Of a stretch of DNA of 64,000 nt, positions 9,346 through 16,968 are shown in pieces (position 1 is the first letter of the stretch; each line of letters starts with the position of its first letter). The position numbers were made by a program, and so were the translations under genes. This DNA comes from Methyloversatilis sp. (GTDB lineage Bacteria; Pseudomonadota; Gammaproteobacteria; Burkholderiales; Rhodocyclaceae), in assembly GCF_030696805.1 (NCBI RefSeq), contig NZ_JAUYRO010000037.1, positions 124,001-188,000 of the forward strand, given 5' to 3'. Below the pieces are notes generated by a model. That model did not search any database. It was given only the letters and a program-made list of their open reading frames with translations, and had not been told where the DNA came from.

Positions 9346-9693
9346 CGGTCCGCTGGCATGTCAGCCATGCGCAGGGATTCCTGCTGCCTGCGTCTGTCGC
9401 GGTAGCCGCGCGCCGGGCGCCGGGCGCATGACTGTACTGCCCTGTAACGGTCTACCCGTTCGGTATGGAACACATGCTGGTCGATGTCCCGGACATGCGC
9501 TGCGATTGTCCCGATGCGCTTTGGCTACTACGCCTGCATCATGAAGGCGCATGCCATGGTGGTTCATATGATGCATTTCGTTCCATTTGAACCGACTCGA
9601 AGGCTGGGCCACCATGATCGTAAAGGATTGTTTCCGCACAACAAGGTCGATTTCCGATCTTCCGTGGCCGCGAGGCCCGCTTCTTGCAGCCGT
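9346..9693. other. Intergenic region before the two-component pair
   Basis: I find no protein-like ORF or RNA here; open frames have no recognisable content. It probably includes the tail of the abiEii relic and the promoter of the kinase gene. Confidence 0.4.
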
Positions 9694-9707
9694 GGAGGCA
9701 TTCCGCA

Positions 9708-11210
9708 ATGGTCAGGGTTCGGCAATCGGTCATGGATTTCATCGGCGAGGCGCATTCGCTGAAGCGGCTTCAGCTGCGCTACGCGGTGCTGTATCTGGCG
9801 CTGCTGGTCTTTTCCGGCGCCATGGGGGTGGCGGGGCTGCACATGTGGAACCTGGCGTCGGCCGAACGTGACCGCCTGGCGTTCATGAGCGCTGGCGCGC
9901 TGGAAATGCGCGGCAGTCTGTACCGGCAGATCAAGGAGGTGTTCGATCATGCCTTTCTGGGCGACGTCCAGGCGGGGGCCGAATTCTTGGAGTATGCGAG
10001 CGCGATCGATCGCCAGTTCAATCTGGTGTATGCGCGGGCCGAGAGCGAACGCGAGCGCGATGTGGTCGATGCGCTGCACGCAGCCTATCGCGGCGTACGC
10101 CAGCAAGGCGAAGCGATGCTGCGCGTGAGTTCGGAAGAGGCGCTGGCCGGCGGTCGATCGCTCGATGCACAACTCGAACGTGGCGCGTTCAGCGACTTCG
10201 AGCAGAGGCTCAGCGAGTTCGAGCGCGTGCTGCTGCAGAGGCGGCGCGACGTCGATCATCGGCTCGGCATCCTGCAGAAGGTGGTGCCGATATTGCTGGC
10301 ATTGCCGCTGCTGCTGGCGACCCTGATCTTCATCGTGTTCAGGCGCTATCTGCGTGTCGCGGTGGCCGAACCGCTGGCAGCCATCATGGACGCGACGCGC
10401 AATATCAGCTTCGGGCGACTGCAGCACCGTGTGCCGGAAACCGGTGCGGCGGAGCTGATCCGGCTGGCATGTGCCATCAATTCGATGGCCGGCGCCCTGC
10501 AGGCCAGCCAGGAGGCGTTGCGCGTGGCCGAGAAGCAGGCGACGTTGAGCGCGCTGGTGCCGGTGGTGGCGCACAACATACGCAATCCGCTGGCCAGCAT
10601 ACGGGCGACCGCTCAGGTAATGGACGCCCCGTTCCTGCCGGCCGACGTCAGGGAAGGGTTGGCCGGGATCATTGCCACCACCGACCGGCTCGATCGCTGG
10701 ACCTACTCGCTGCTGTCCTATCTGAACCCGCTGCAACCCAAACGCACCGAGGTCGACGTCGCCTCCCTGTTCGACACGGTCACGGCGCTCGCGCGTGACC
10801 GGCTGGACGCGCGGCGCCTGTCGTTGCGCCGTATCGGCCTCGGGCAGACCTGTACGCTCGATATCGACCTCCATCTCGTCGAGCAGGCGTTGCTGGGGCT
10901 GCTCAACAATGCGATCGACGCCTCGCCTGCCGATGGCGTGATCGAGTTCAGGCTGGTTCATGCCAATGGGTGCGCGGCCTTGTCGGTGCGCGACTTTGGT
11001 GCGGGCATGGTGGGCAGCCCGGTGCCGCGCGGACTCAGTCCGTTGGTATCCACCAAGGTGCAGGGCAGCGGATTGGGCATTCCCTTTGCCGCCAAGGTGT
11101 GCGACGTGCACGGCGGGCGCCTCGAATTCATACATCACGACCCGGGTACCGAGGTCGTGATGATCATGCCGATGGAGGAGAAAAATGTTGGCCAATCTGC
11201 TGACGGATGA
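9708..11210 (+). CDS. Membrane sensor histidine kinase paired with a sigma-54 regulator
   Basis: This 500-residue kinase has a first transmembrane segment (about 16-38), a periplasmic helical sensor region, a second segment (about 190-212), a HAMP linker, and a HisKA H-box with His near residue 289 (VVAHNIRNPLAS). The HATPase domain has N-box LLNNAIDASP and G-boxes DFGAGM and GSGLGIPFA. GGAGG lies nine bases before the ATG at 9708, which is why I prefer it to the TTG at 9684. The response regulator overlaps its 3' end by 26 bases, so the two form one operon. The signal is unknown. It differs from the multi-membrane PrsK kinases known in PEP-CTERM regulation. Confidence 0.9.
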   Translation: MVRVRQSVMDFIGEAHSLKRLQLRYAVLYLALLVFSGAMGVAGLHMWNLASAERDRLAFMSAGALEMRGSLYRQIKEVFDHAFLGDVQAGAEFLEYASAIDRQFNLVYARAESERERDVVDALHAAYRGVRQQGEAMLRVSSEEALAGGRSLDAQLERGAFSDFEQRLSEFERVLLQRRRDVDHRLGILQKVVPILLALPLLLATLIFIVFRRYLRVAVAEPLAAIMDATRNISFGRLQHRVPETGAAELIRLACAINSMAGALQASQEALRVAEKQATLSALVPVVAHNIRNPLASIRATAQVMDAPFLPADVREGLAGIIATTDRLDRWTYSLLSYLNPLQPKRTEVDVASLFDTVTALARDRLDARRLSLRRIGLGQTCTLDIDLHLVEQALLGLLNNAIDASPADGVIEFRLVHANGCAALSVRDFGAGMVGSPVPRGLSPLVSTKVQGSGLGIPFAAKVCDVHGGRLEFIHHDPGTEVVMIMPMEEKNVGQSADG

Positions 11211-12633
11211 TCTGTCCGGGTTCAGGTCTTCCACTCCGGTCCACGCGGCCAGGGTGTTGCTGATCGAAGACGAGGCGCTGTTTGCGCGGGCGGTGGTGAA
11301 ACGCCTCGCTGGCGCCGGATACGCCTGTGAGCATGCAGCGACGCTGGCGGCCGGCCGCGAATCGCTCAACAGCTTCGGGCCGGACGTGATCCTGCTCGAC
11401 CTGCGTCTGCCGGACGGGCAGGGCGTCGACCTGCTGGCCGAACTGGCGCGCGACACGCGCGCGGCGCCCGTCATCGTGCTCACCGCCTATGGCGAGGTCG
11501 AGGACGCGGTACGTGCGATGAAGCTGGGGGCGGCCGACTATCTGAAGAAACCGATCGATCTGGACGAGTTGCAGCTGGTGATCGAAAAGGCGCTGCGCAC
11601 CGCCGGCCTGCGACAGAAGGTCGATTACTCGCGCAGCCGCGAAAGCCACAGTGGCGATACCGCGCAGCTGCTTGGCGAAAGTCCCGCCATGCATGCGGTT
11701 CGCGAACAGATCGCTGCGCTCGGAAGCCTGACCGGCAACCGCCTCGCGCCGCCGCCCACCGTGCTCATCATCGGCGAAACCGGTACCGGCAAGGACGTTG
11801 CCGCGCGCTGCCTGCACCGCGCCGGCCCGCTGGCCGAACGTCCCTTCGTGCAGGTCGATTGCGCGTCATTGCCGCGCGAGCTGATCGAGGCGGAACTGTT
11901 CGGTCACGAGAAGGGCGCTTATACCGGCGCCCAGGGCGCGCGTGCCGGTCTGCTCGAAGCGGCCGAAGGCGGAACGGCCTTCCTCGACGAAATCGGCGAG
12001 CTGCCACTGGACATGCAGGCCAAGCTGCTGAACGTGATCGAGCGGCGTGTCGTGCGCCGGGTGGGCTCGACCCGCGAGCGCCCGATCGGCGCACGTTTTG
12101 TGGCGGGCACCAATCGCGATCTGCCGGCCATGATCGCCGCGGGCCAGTTCCGCGCCGACCTGTATTACCGCCTCAACGTCGTGACGCTCAACATGCCACC
12201 GTTGCGCGAACGGGGTGACGACGTACTGCTGCTGGCGCAGCGCTTCGTGACGCAGACGGCGCGGCGTTATGCGCTGGTCGAACCGGTGATCCAGAAGGAC
12301 GCCCGGACGGCGCTGCTGCGTTATCACTGGCCGGGCAATGTACGCGAACTGAAGCATCTGATCGAACGCGCGCTGCTTCTCTGTCAGGGGCGTGACATCG
12401 GGCCGGCCGATCTGGGGCTGGGCACTTCGACAGAACGCCCATCCGCCGCGAACGAATCGTCTTCGCCCATCGCATCGATGACGCTGGACGAAGCAGAGCG
12501 CTGGATGATCGAGCACGCGCTCGAAAAGGCGAGGGGCAATGTGTCCCAGGCCGCGCGTCGTCTTGGCGTGAGCCGGATGACGCTGCGCTACCGCATCGAC
12601 AAGCACGGACTCAAGGGCGCGGTCGACGAGTAG
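11185..12633 (+). CDS. NtrC-family sigma-54-dependent response regulator
   Basis: This 482-residue protein has a receiver domain (about 20-135, phospho-acceptor Asp near 72 in LLDLRLPDG), an AAA+ domain with Walker A GETGTGKD and the sigma-54 contact loop GAYTGA, and a C-terminal Fis-type helix-turn-helix (NVSQAARRLGVSRMTLRYRI). Such proteins open RpoN promoters in response to their kinase. It starts inside the end of the kinase gene behind GGAGG. RpoN-like promoter signatures at 8089, 13789 and 20353 precede PEP-CTERM genes, so it is a candidate regulator of them; this is inference. Confidence 0.93.
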   Translation: MLANLLTDDLSGFRSSTPVHAARVLLIEDEALFARAVVKRLAGAGYACEHAATLAAGRESLNSFGPDVILLDLRLPDGQGVDLLAELARDTRAAPVIVLTAYGEVEDAVRAMKLGAADYLKKPIDLDELQLVIEKALRTAGLRQKVDYSRSRESHSGDTAQLLGESPAMHAVREQIAALGSLTGNRLAPPPTVLIIGETGTGKDVAARCLHRAGPLAERPFVQVDCASLPRELIEAELFGHEKGAYTGAQGARAGLLEAAEGGTAFLDEIGELPLDMQAKLLNVIERRVVRRVGSTRERPIGARFVAGTNRDLPAMIAAGQFRADLYYRLNVVTLNMPPLRERGDDVLLLAQRFVTQTARRYALVEPVIQKDARTALLRYHWPGNVRELKHLIERALLLCQGRDIGPADLGLGTSTERPSAANESSSPIASMTLDEAERWMIEHALEKARGNVSQAARRLGVSRMTLRYRIDKHGLKGAVDE

Positions 12634-12712
12634 GCCGCTTCAGGCCCGGACGCGGGGCGTCACCGGCGAGCGGGTACCTTCCTGCCGCCATCGACGCACG
12701 TCGCACAATAAA

Positions 12713-12749
12713 CAAGGCCCGCGCCGGATTTCTCGGCGCGGGCCTCTTG
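12713..12749. terminator. Bidirectional hairpin terminator
   Basis: GGCCCGCGCCG pairs with CGGCGCGGGCC around a 7-base loop (arms 12716-12726 and 12734-12744). It sits between the convergent regulator and PEP-CTERM genes. The better T-rich tail is on the minus strand (TTGTTTATT). Confidence 0.75.
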
Positions 12750-12766
12750 CGATGACGCCTTAGGCC

Positions 12767-13741
12767 TTACTGCATGCGCCGCTTGCGAGCCACGAAGCCG
12801 ATCAGACCAAAGCCGGCAAGCATCATGGCCCAGGTGCCGGGTTCGGGGACGGCCGGCAGGTAGGGCGGGGCGTCGGCCAGGCTGCCAACCTGCCAACCGA
12901 GGTCTTCGAGCATGGCGTAGTCAAGTTCGGTGAGATAGCGGCGCTCGCCGGTCGACAGGCCATGGGAAAACACCGCAAGTTGTTCGAGGCCGGAGCCTTC
13001 GCCAATGCTCTCGTAAGTCGGCTGAATGCGATTGCCGCCATTCAACTGGGTATTGAGCCGCACATTGCCGTTCTCGGCGACCGCGTTGGCGCCCATGAAG
13101 CGTTGTCGATTGTCCAGGAGCGCGGACCATGCTGCGGAGGACGGATCGGAGCCGCGCCCGGAAAAGATATCGAGCATGCCCTTGAGTGCCGTCGAGTAAA
13201 GATCGTACTGGCCGGCGAACGACTCGATCGTGGTCGTGTCCGCATCCACATACCAATTGGCGTTGGGGTCGAATACCAGCGAGCCGCCCCAGCTGGACGC
13301 ATCGAGATCTCCGCCAGCCTGCCCGCGATCGAGTACCGCGGTGCGAAAAGCCTGAGAGGTACCCAGACCTCCAAACTGTCCGCCCCCATTCGATCCAATG
13401 GCTCTGACCGAGTCCTCCCAGCCGTTTGAGAAGTTGGGCGAATCGATACCCACAAAAATGACGACCTGATTCTGCCCGACACTCAGATTGGGCACGCTGC
13501 CCCATTTGGTACCGGCGCTGAACCTGTCTCCGGTCGGGTTGGAGGTGAATCCGGTCAGCTCGTCGGTGAAGCGTGATTCGAAGGCGTACGCGGCCTGATT
13601 GAGTACTTCCTGCTTGTCTGCAGTGAAATAGCCGCTGGTGTCGAAGCGGTAGTCGAACACGATGTCGATGTAGGCGTATGCCGGTGAGGCCAGTGCGAGT
13701 GACGCGATGCCGGCGAGCGCGGCCTGCTTGAATGGATGCAT
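12767..13741 (-). CDS. PEP-CTERM protein resembling NF038122-type metalloproteases, zinc motif absent
   Basis: This 324-residue exported protein has a signal peptide (MHPFKQAALAGIASLALASPAYA) and ends VPEPGTWAMM, a hydrophobic helix and ARKRRMQ. It is a clear paralogue of the protein at 20440-21405: both have a VFDY start, a DTTTIESF-type block, an AL-basic-G block and an end in LDxAxLxDxGWQV. These resemble a family of PEP-CTERM metalloproteases. Where I would expect HExxHxxGF there is ALKGMLDIFSG, so catalysis by zinc is unlikely. AGGAGG precedes the start. It may be a structural or binding protein. Confidence 0.8.
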   Translation of the reverse strand: MHPFKQAALAGIASLALASPAYAYIDIVFDYRFDTSGYFTADKQEVLNQAAYAFESRFTDELTGFTSNPTGDRFSAGTKWGSVPNLSVGQNQVVIFVGIDSPNFSNGWEDSVRAIGSNGGGQFGGLGTSQAFRTAVLDRGQAGGDLDASSWGGSLVFDPNANWYVDADTTTIESFAGQYDLYSTALKGMLDIFSGRGSDPSSAAWSALLDNRQRFMGANAVAENGNVRLNTQLNGGNRIQPTYESIGEGSGLEQLAVFSHGLSTGERRYLTELDYAMLEDLGWQVGSLADAPPYLPAVPEPGTWAMMLAGFGLIGFVARKRRMQ

Positions 13742-13788
13742 GACTTCCCTCCTGATTTTTGTGGTTCGGACTATCCCCGTTAACTCAC

Positions 13789-13805
13789 CGCAAGTTGCGC
13801 GCCAA
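13789..13805 (-). promoter_or_regulatory. Sigma-54-type promoter signature
   Basis: On the minus strand TGGCGCGCAACTTGCG fits TGGCACG-N4-TTGC with one mismatch and the correct GG-N10-GC spacing. It lies about 50 bases before the ATG at 13741. Confidence 0.65.
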
Positions 13806-13900
13806 CCAGGTCGGGAAATTCTCATTCCAGTGTCGGGCGCTTCGCCTCTATGGATCGCATTTCCCGGCGAGGCAGAACAGCAGGTGATGCGTATGTTCTG

Positions 13901-13936
13901 GTGGCTTATTTCAGCCAAATGGTTGAAATAAGCCAC
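13901..13936. repeat. Perfect inverted repeat at the 3' end of the protease gene
   Basis: Arms GTGGCTTATTTCA (13901-13913) and TGAAATAAGCCAC (13924-13936) are perfectly complementary, with further pairing (one G-T) in the 10-base centre. The stop codon of the protease ORF lies in the left arm. It may act as a terminator, or be the trace of a small inserted element. Confidence 0.7.
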
Positions 13937-14807
13937 CGTGCGGCATCCGCGCGTCCGGGCCTCCAGTCAGCGCCGGATTGCCAGTCCGCCAGGCAAAGCG
14001 GGCCCGGATGCGCCCGCGCCATGTGGTGATCATGACCAGCCCGGCGCCAAGCAGTGCCCAGGTCGACGGTTCCGGTACGGGAGCCAGCGACCACTGCGCG
14101 CCCTGACCGGATGCATTCATCGTGCTGTCGATCCATTCCCGGTAGGCGGCCGGCTGTACGAAGCATGAGTAGCGGGTGTTGCAGGTTGCCGATGCAATGC
14201 CCATCAACAGCACTTCGTCGTGACCGTCGAGGTGGCCGGCAAACAGTCCGCTGCCGCTGTCGCCGCCTTGCAGCAGCGGCGAGGTATCGCTGCGCGAGCC
14301 CGCCACCACGTACCAGGTCGCATGCACCACGCCGTCCTCGGTCGTGAAATGCGGGTAGGCGGTGACCAGCGCCGAATGGACGTACTGCTGCGTGTTCGAA
14401 TCCTGCGCGGCCACCAGCGTGACGGCACCGTATGCGATGGCGTCATTGGCATACAGCACGTTGCCGTACACCCTCGGGAGGGCGCCGACGTCCAGTGCGC
14501 TACCCAGGTACAGCAGCGCAAGATCGTCGTCCGGAAAGCCCAGCGTGCCGGCCTTGAATACCGCGGCGACCGGCGCGCTGCCGGCAGCGGTCTGGAAGCT
14601 GCCGCCCGCTCTGGCGACATGGGCTGCGGTGAGCACCCAGTTTGGCGCGATCAGTACGCCGTCGCCGCCGGTGCTGAGCGTGCCCACCCAGTCGTGGTCG
14701 CTGCTTGTTTCACCACCGCGCAAGGCGTGCGCCGGCGCGCTGAAAAATGCTGGCAGGCAGGCCAGCGCAAGGGTGCCGATGGCGCGGATGAAGGACGTGC
14801 TGGACAT
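13911..14807 (-). CDS. Trypsin-like serine protease with PEP-CTERM segment
   Basis: This 298-residue exported protein has a signal peptide (MSSTSFIRAIGTLALACLPA) and an S1-type protease domain. The catalytic triad is His in LTAAHV, Asp in DDDLALLYL and Ser in GGDSGSGLF, all intact. A PEP-CTERM motif follows (VPEPSTWALLG, hydrophobic helix, WRGRIRARF). Unusually, about 30 further residues come after the basic cluster, ending inside a perfect hairpin. It is the third gene of a same-strand series 16568 to 12767 of exported proteins. Confidence 0.85.
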   Translation of the reverse strand: MSSTSFIRAIGTLALACLPAFFSAPAHALRGGETSSDHDWVGTLSTGGDGVLIAPNWVLTAAHVARAGGSFQTAAGSAPVAAVFKAGTLGFPDDDLALLYLGSALDVGALPRVYGNVLYANDAIAYGAVTLVAAQDSNTQQYVHSALVTAYPHFTTEDGVVHATWYVVAGSRSDTSPLLQGGDSGSGLFAGHLDGHDEVLLMGIASATCNTRYSCFVQPAAYREWIDSTMNASGQGAQWSLAPVPEPSTWALLGAGLVMITTWRGRIRARFAWRTGNPALTGGPDARMPHGGLFQPFG

Positions 14808-14900
14808 GGTTCTGGTATCTCCGGTGCCGACGTGACGAGACCGGACGCACCGCATTCTCGATGTGGCGCGTCCGGTCGATGCTGCGTTGCAGAGGGGTGA

Positions 14901-15728
14901 CTATTTCATGCGACGGCGGGCCATCGCACCGACCAGACCCAGGCCGGCAAGCAGCATGGCGTATTCGGACGGTTCGGGAACGGGGGCGAGTGCCATGGCC
15001 GAGCGGGCGGAGGCGAAGACGGGGACATAGCCGGTCATGAAGATTTCGTACTCCTCCTGACCTTCTTCGCCGCCCTGCCAGATGCGGATGGCGCCGGACC
15101 CTTGGGCGAAGTCCACGACGTCCTCATCGATGAATTTCATCACGAACCAGGCCGAAGTGCCGGGGCTGCTGCCATCGGGGTCATCGACATTCACATCGGT
15201 CCACCAGCGCACCCAGTCGGTGTCATAGACCGGCGCACCGCCGGAGCCGGTGCCTTCGTTCAGACCTTCGTCGGTGCGGCCGATGGCCCACGAGTATTCA
15301 TCGACGCTGTTGACCCGGGCGTATCCGGCCTGGATGCTGCCCACGCTCGCGAAGCCGCTGCGGAACACGTCGTTGACTTCAAAGGTTTCGTCGGACGGCG
15401 GGTCCCACTGGTTGCCGTTCATGTCGAGACGCAGCGCGAACAGACTTTCTCCGGTCGAGCCGTTGTAATAGACGCGATCGTAGAGCGTACCGACCGTCAC
15501 CGTGTTGGCCACGATGGAACTACTCGTGCTGGCAACAAGGCTGAACCCCGATGTTGCAGCAGATAGGGTGCCCACATTGCAGGCATCGCTGGTCGACGTG
15601 CCATTGCTGCATGTCGTCATGACCGGTGTCGTCGGCGGGTTGTTCAGCGTGACCCATCCGGCCGATGACGGTGCCGCCAGAATGGCGATACCGGTTCCGA
15701 GTATTGCTTGTGCGATCAATTGCTTCAT
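14901..15728 (-). CDS. PEP-CTERM exported protein, paralogue of the next upstream gene product
   Basis: This 275-residue protein has a signal peptide (MKQLIAQAILGTGIAILAAP) and ends VPEPSEYAMLLAGLGLV then ARRRMK, a typical exosortase substrate. The body shares order and motifs with the protein at 15798-16568: GWVT after the signal peptide, a LYDRVYYN / VLDRVWRS block, an F-x-LRLDMN / VFGTRVVLN block, a VFRSGF / IFRYGF block and a closing RIWQGG / RLWNAG block. No enzymatic motif is seen. The gap to the upstream gene is 69 bases, suggesting an operon. Confidence 0.8.
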   Translation of the reverse strand: MKQLIAQAILGTGIAILAAPSSAGWVTLNNPPTTPVMTTCSNGTSTSDACNVGTLSAATSGFSLVASTSSSIVANTVTVGTLYDRVYYNGSTGESLFALRLDMNGNQWDPPSDETFEVNDVFRSGFASVGSIQAGYARVNSVDEYSWAIGRTDEGLNEGTGSGGAPVYDTDWVRWWTDVNVDDPDGSSPGTSAWFVMKFIDEDVVDFAQGSGAIRIWQGGEEGQEEYEIFMTGYVPVFASARSAMALAPVPEPSEYAMLLAGLGLVGAMARRRMK

Positions 15729-15797
15729 GCCTGGTTCTCCTCAGGTTTGTTCAACGGACACGGGGTCGGAAGCGGCCCCGTCACAGACAGCGCTTGC

Positions 15798-16568
15798 TCA
15801 GAAAGTGGGCCGGAATCCGTTGAACCAGAGCGATTCCTGCGGTTGCCCTTCGGCTGATCCGGCGTTCCAGAGGCGTATGGAATCGGTGCCCAGCTCGTAA
15901 CCGGTCGCGGTGGTGCGGATGTAGAGCCAGGCGGAGCGAAGGCGGCGCGGTTCCTCTTCGGTTTCTTCTTCTTCCGGTTCCACGCCCTCGTCCGGATCTT
16001 CGGCGATGGTCAGGTCTTCCTCGTCGTCGTCTTCCGGCGGGGTGTTGTCCGGGAAGATGAGCGGCACGGCGAAATCGACCACCGTGAGGTCGTAGGTCTT
16101 GATGCCCTGGTTGGTGCCGATGGCGGTGCGGCCGACCTGCTCGATGCGCAAGTCGGAGGAGCGGGCACGGCGCCAGCCGGTCTCGATCGGGTAACTGGCC
16201 GAGAAGCCATAGCGGAAAATGTCGTCGATGGCATAGGGCAGACCGCTGCCAGACCAGTCGCGCCGGTTCAGCACGACGCGGGTGCCGAACACGTACTGCG
16301 TGTTGTCGGAGCGGGATCGCCAGACGCGGTCGAGTACGCGGCCGATCATGACGCCGCCGAGCACGACGGGCGTGCTACGGGCGTTCAGCAGCCGGTAGCC
16401 GCCAGGGTTCGCGCCGTTGGTGGTCTGGACCTGGCAGGTCGCTTCAGGGCTGCAGTTGTACATCAGGCCGAGACCGGATGTCTTGGGTGTAACCCAACCG
16501 GCGTAGGCCGATCCGGCGACGAGCGCGGTGGACAGCGCAAGCGCCACCTTCAATGAGGCGTGGTGCAT
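15798..16568 (-). CDS. Exported protein without PEP-CTERM, paralogue of the 14901-15728 product
   Basis: This 256-residue protein has a signal peptide (MHHASLKVALALSTALVAGS) and ends at SLWFNGFRPTF, the point where its paralogue continues into the PEP-CTERM anchor. A strongly acidic insert (PPEDDDEEDL to EEEETEEEP, about residues 185-215) is unique to it. AGGAGG precedes the start at 16568. It is first in the series of four exported-protein genes. A secreted, unanchored partner of the neighbouring protein is a reasonable guess; function is unknown. Confidence 0.78.
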   Translation of the reverse strand: MHHASLKVALALSTALVAGSAYAGWVTPKTSGLGLMYNCSPEATCQVQTTNGANPGGYRLLNARSTPVVLGGVMIGRVLDRVWRSRSDNTQYVFGTRVVLNRRDWSGSGLPYAIDDIFRYGFSASYPIETGWRRARSSDLRIEQVGRTAIGTNQGIKTYDLTVVDFAVPLIFPDNTPPEDDDEEDLTIAEDPDEGVEPEEEETEEEPRRLRSAWLYIRTTATGYELGTDSIRLWNAGSAEGQPQESLWFNGFRPTF

Positions 16569-16968
16569 GTTTTCCTCCTTTTGTTGCGTTATTGGACGAG
16601 CCATCGGAAGAACGAACAGCCCCGATCCGGCGCGAACGCACGCCGGAAATCGGGTAGTGCATTAAGTACTGTCTACGCGCCTGACATACGCGCCCGACAT
16701 CTGAAACGTAGAGGGCGGGCGAGCCTTACCCAGCGGGAAAACGCCCAATAAGGCCGGGGAGACTTCCCGGGGCACCGCTTTTTGTTTCGGTTCGATGACG
16801 GTCGTGGCGGGCGACCGTCGGCGAGCCTGCACGGCCGGTCATGCACTTTGTTTCACGAGCGGGCACGCCGGATGCAAACCTGTCCGGCAGTCGCGCCGGA
16901 CCACCGGGATGGCGCATCGTCGATGCCGGTGCACCCGCACGCTCGGTGCGGCAGGAGCGGCACATGCG
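16569..16968. other. Intergenic region with tandem 13-bp repeat
   Basis: This 400-base gap upstream of the exported-protein series holds two adjacent 13-bp direct repeats, TACGCGCCTGACA and TACGCGCCCGACA (16674-16699), about 105-130 bases before the ATG at 16568. They could be a regulator site. I see no coding sequence; a weak CCGGG hairpin lies near 16755. Confidence 0.45.

Noticed and set aside
9484-9762. A 92-codon frame before the sensor kinase
   Set aside because: It has no recognisable motif, overlaps the kinase start and lacks a ribosome site.
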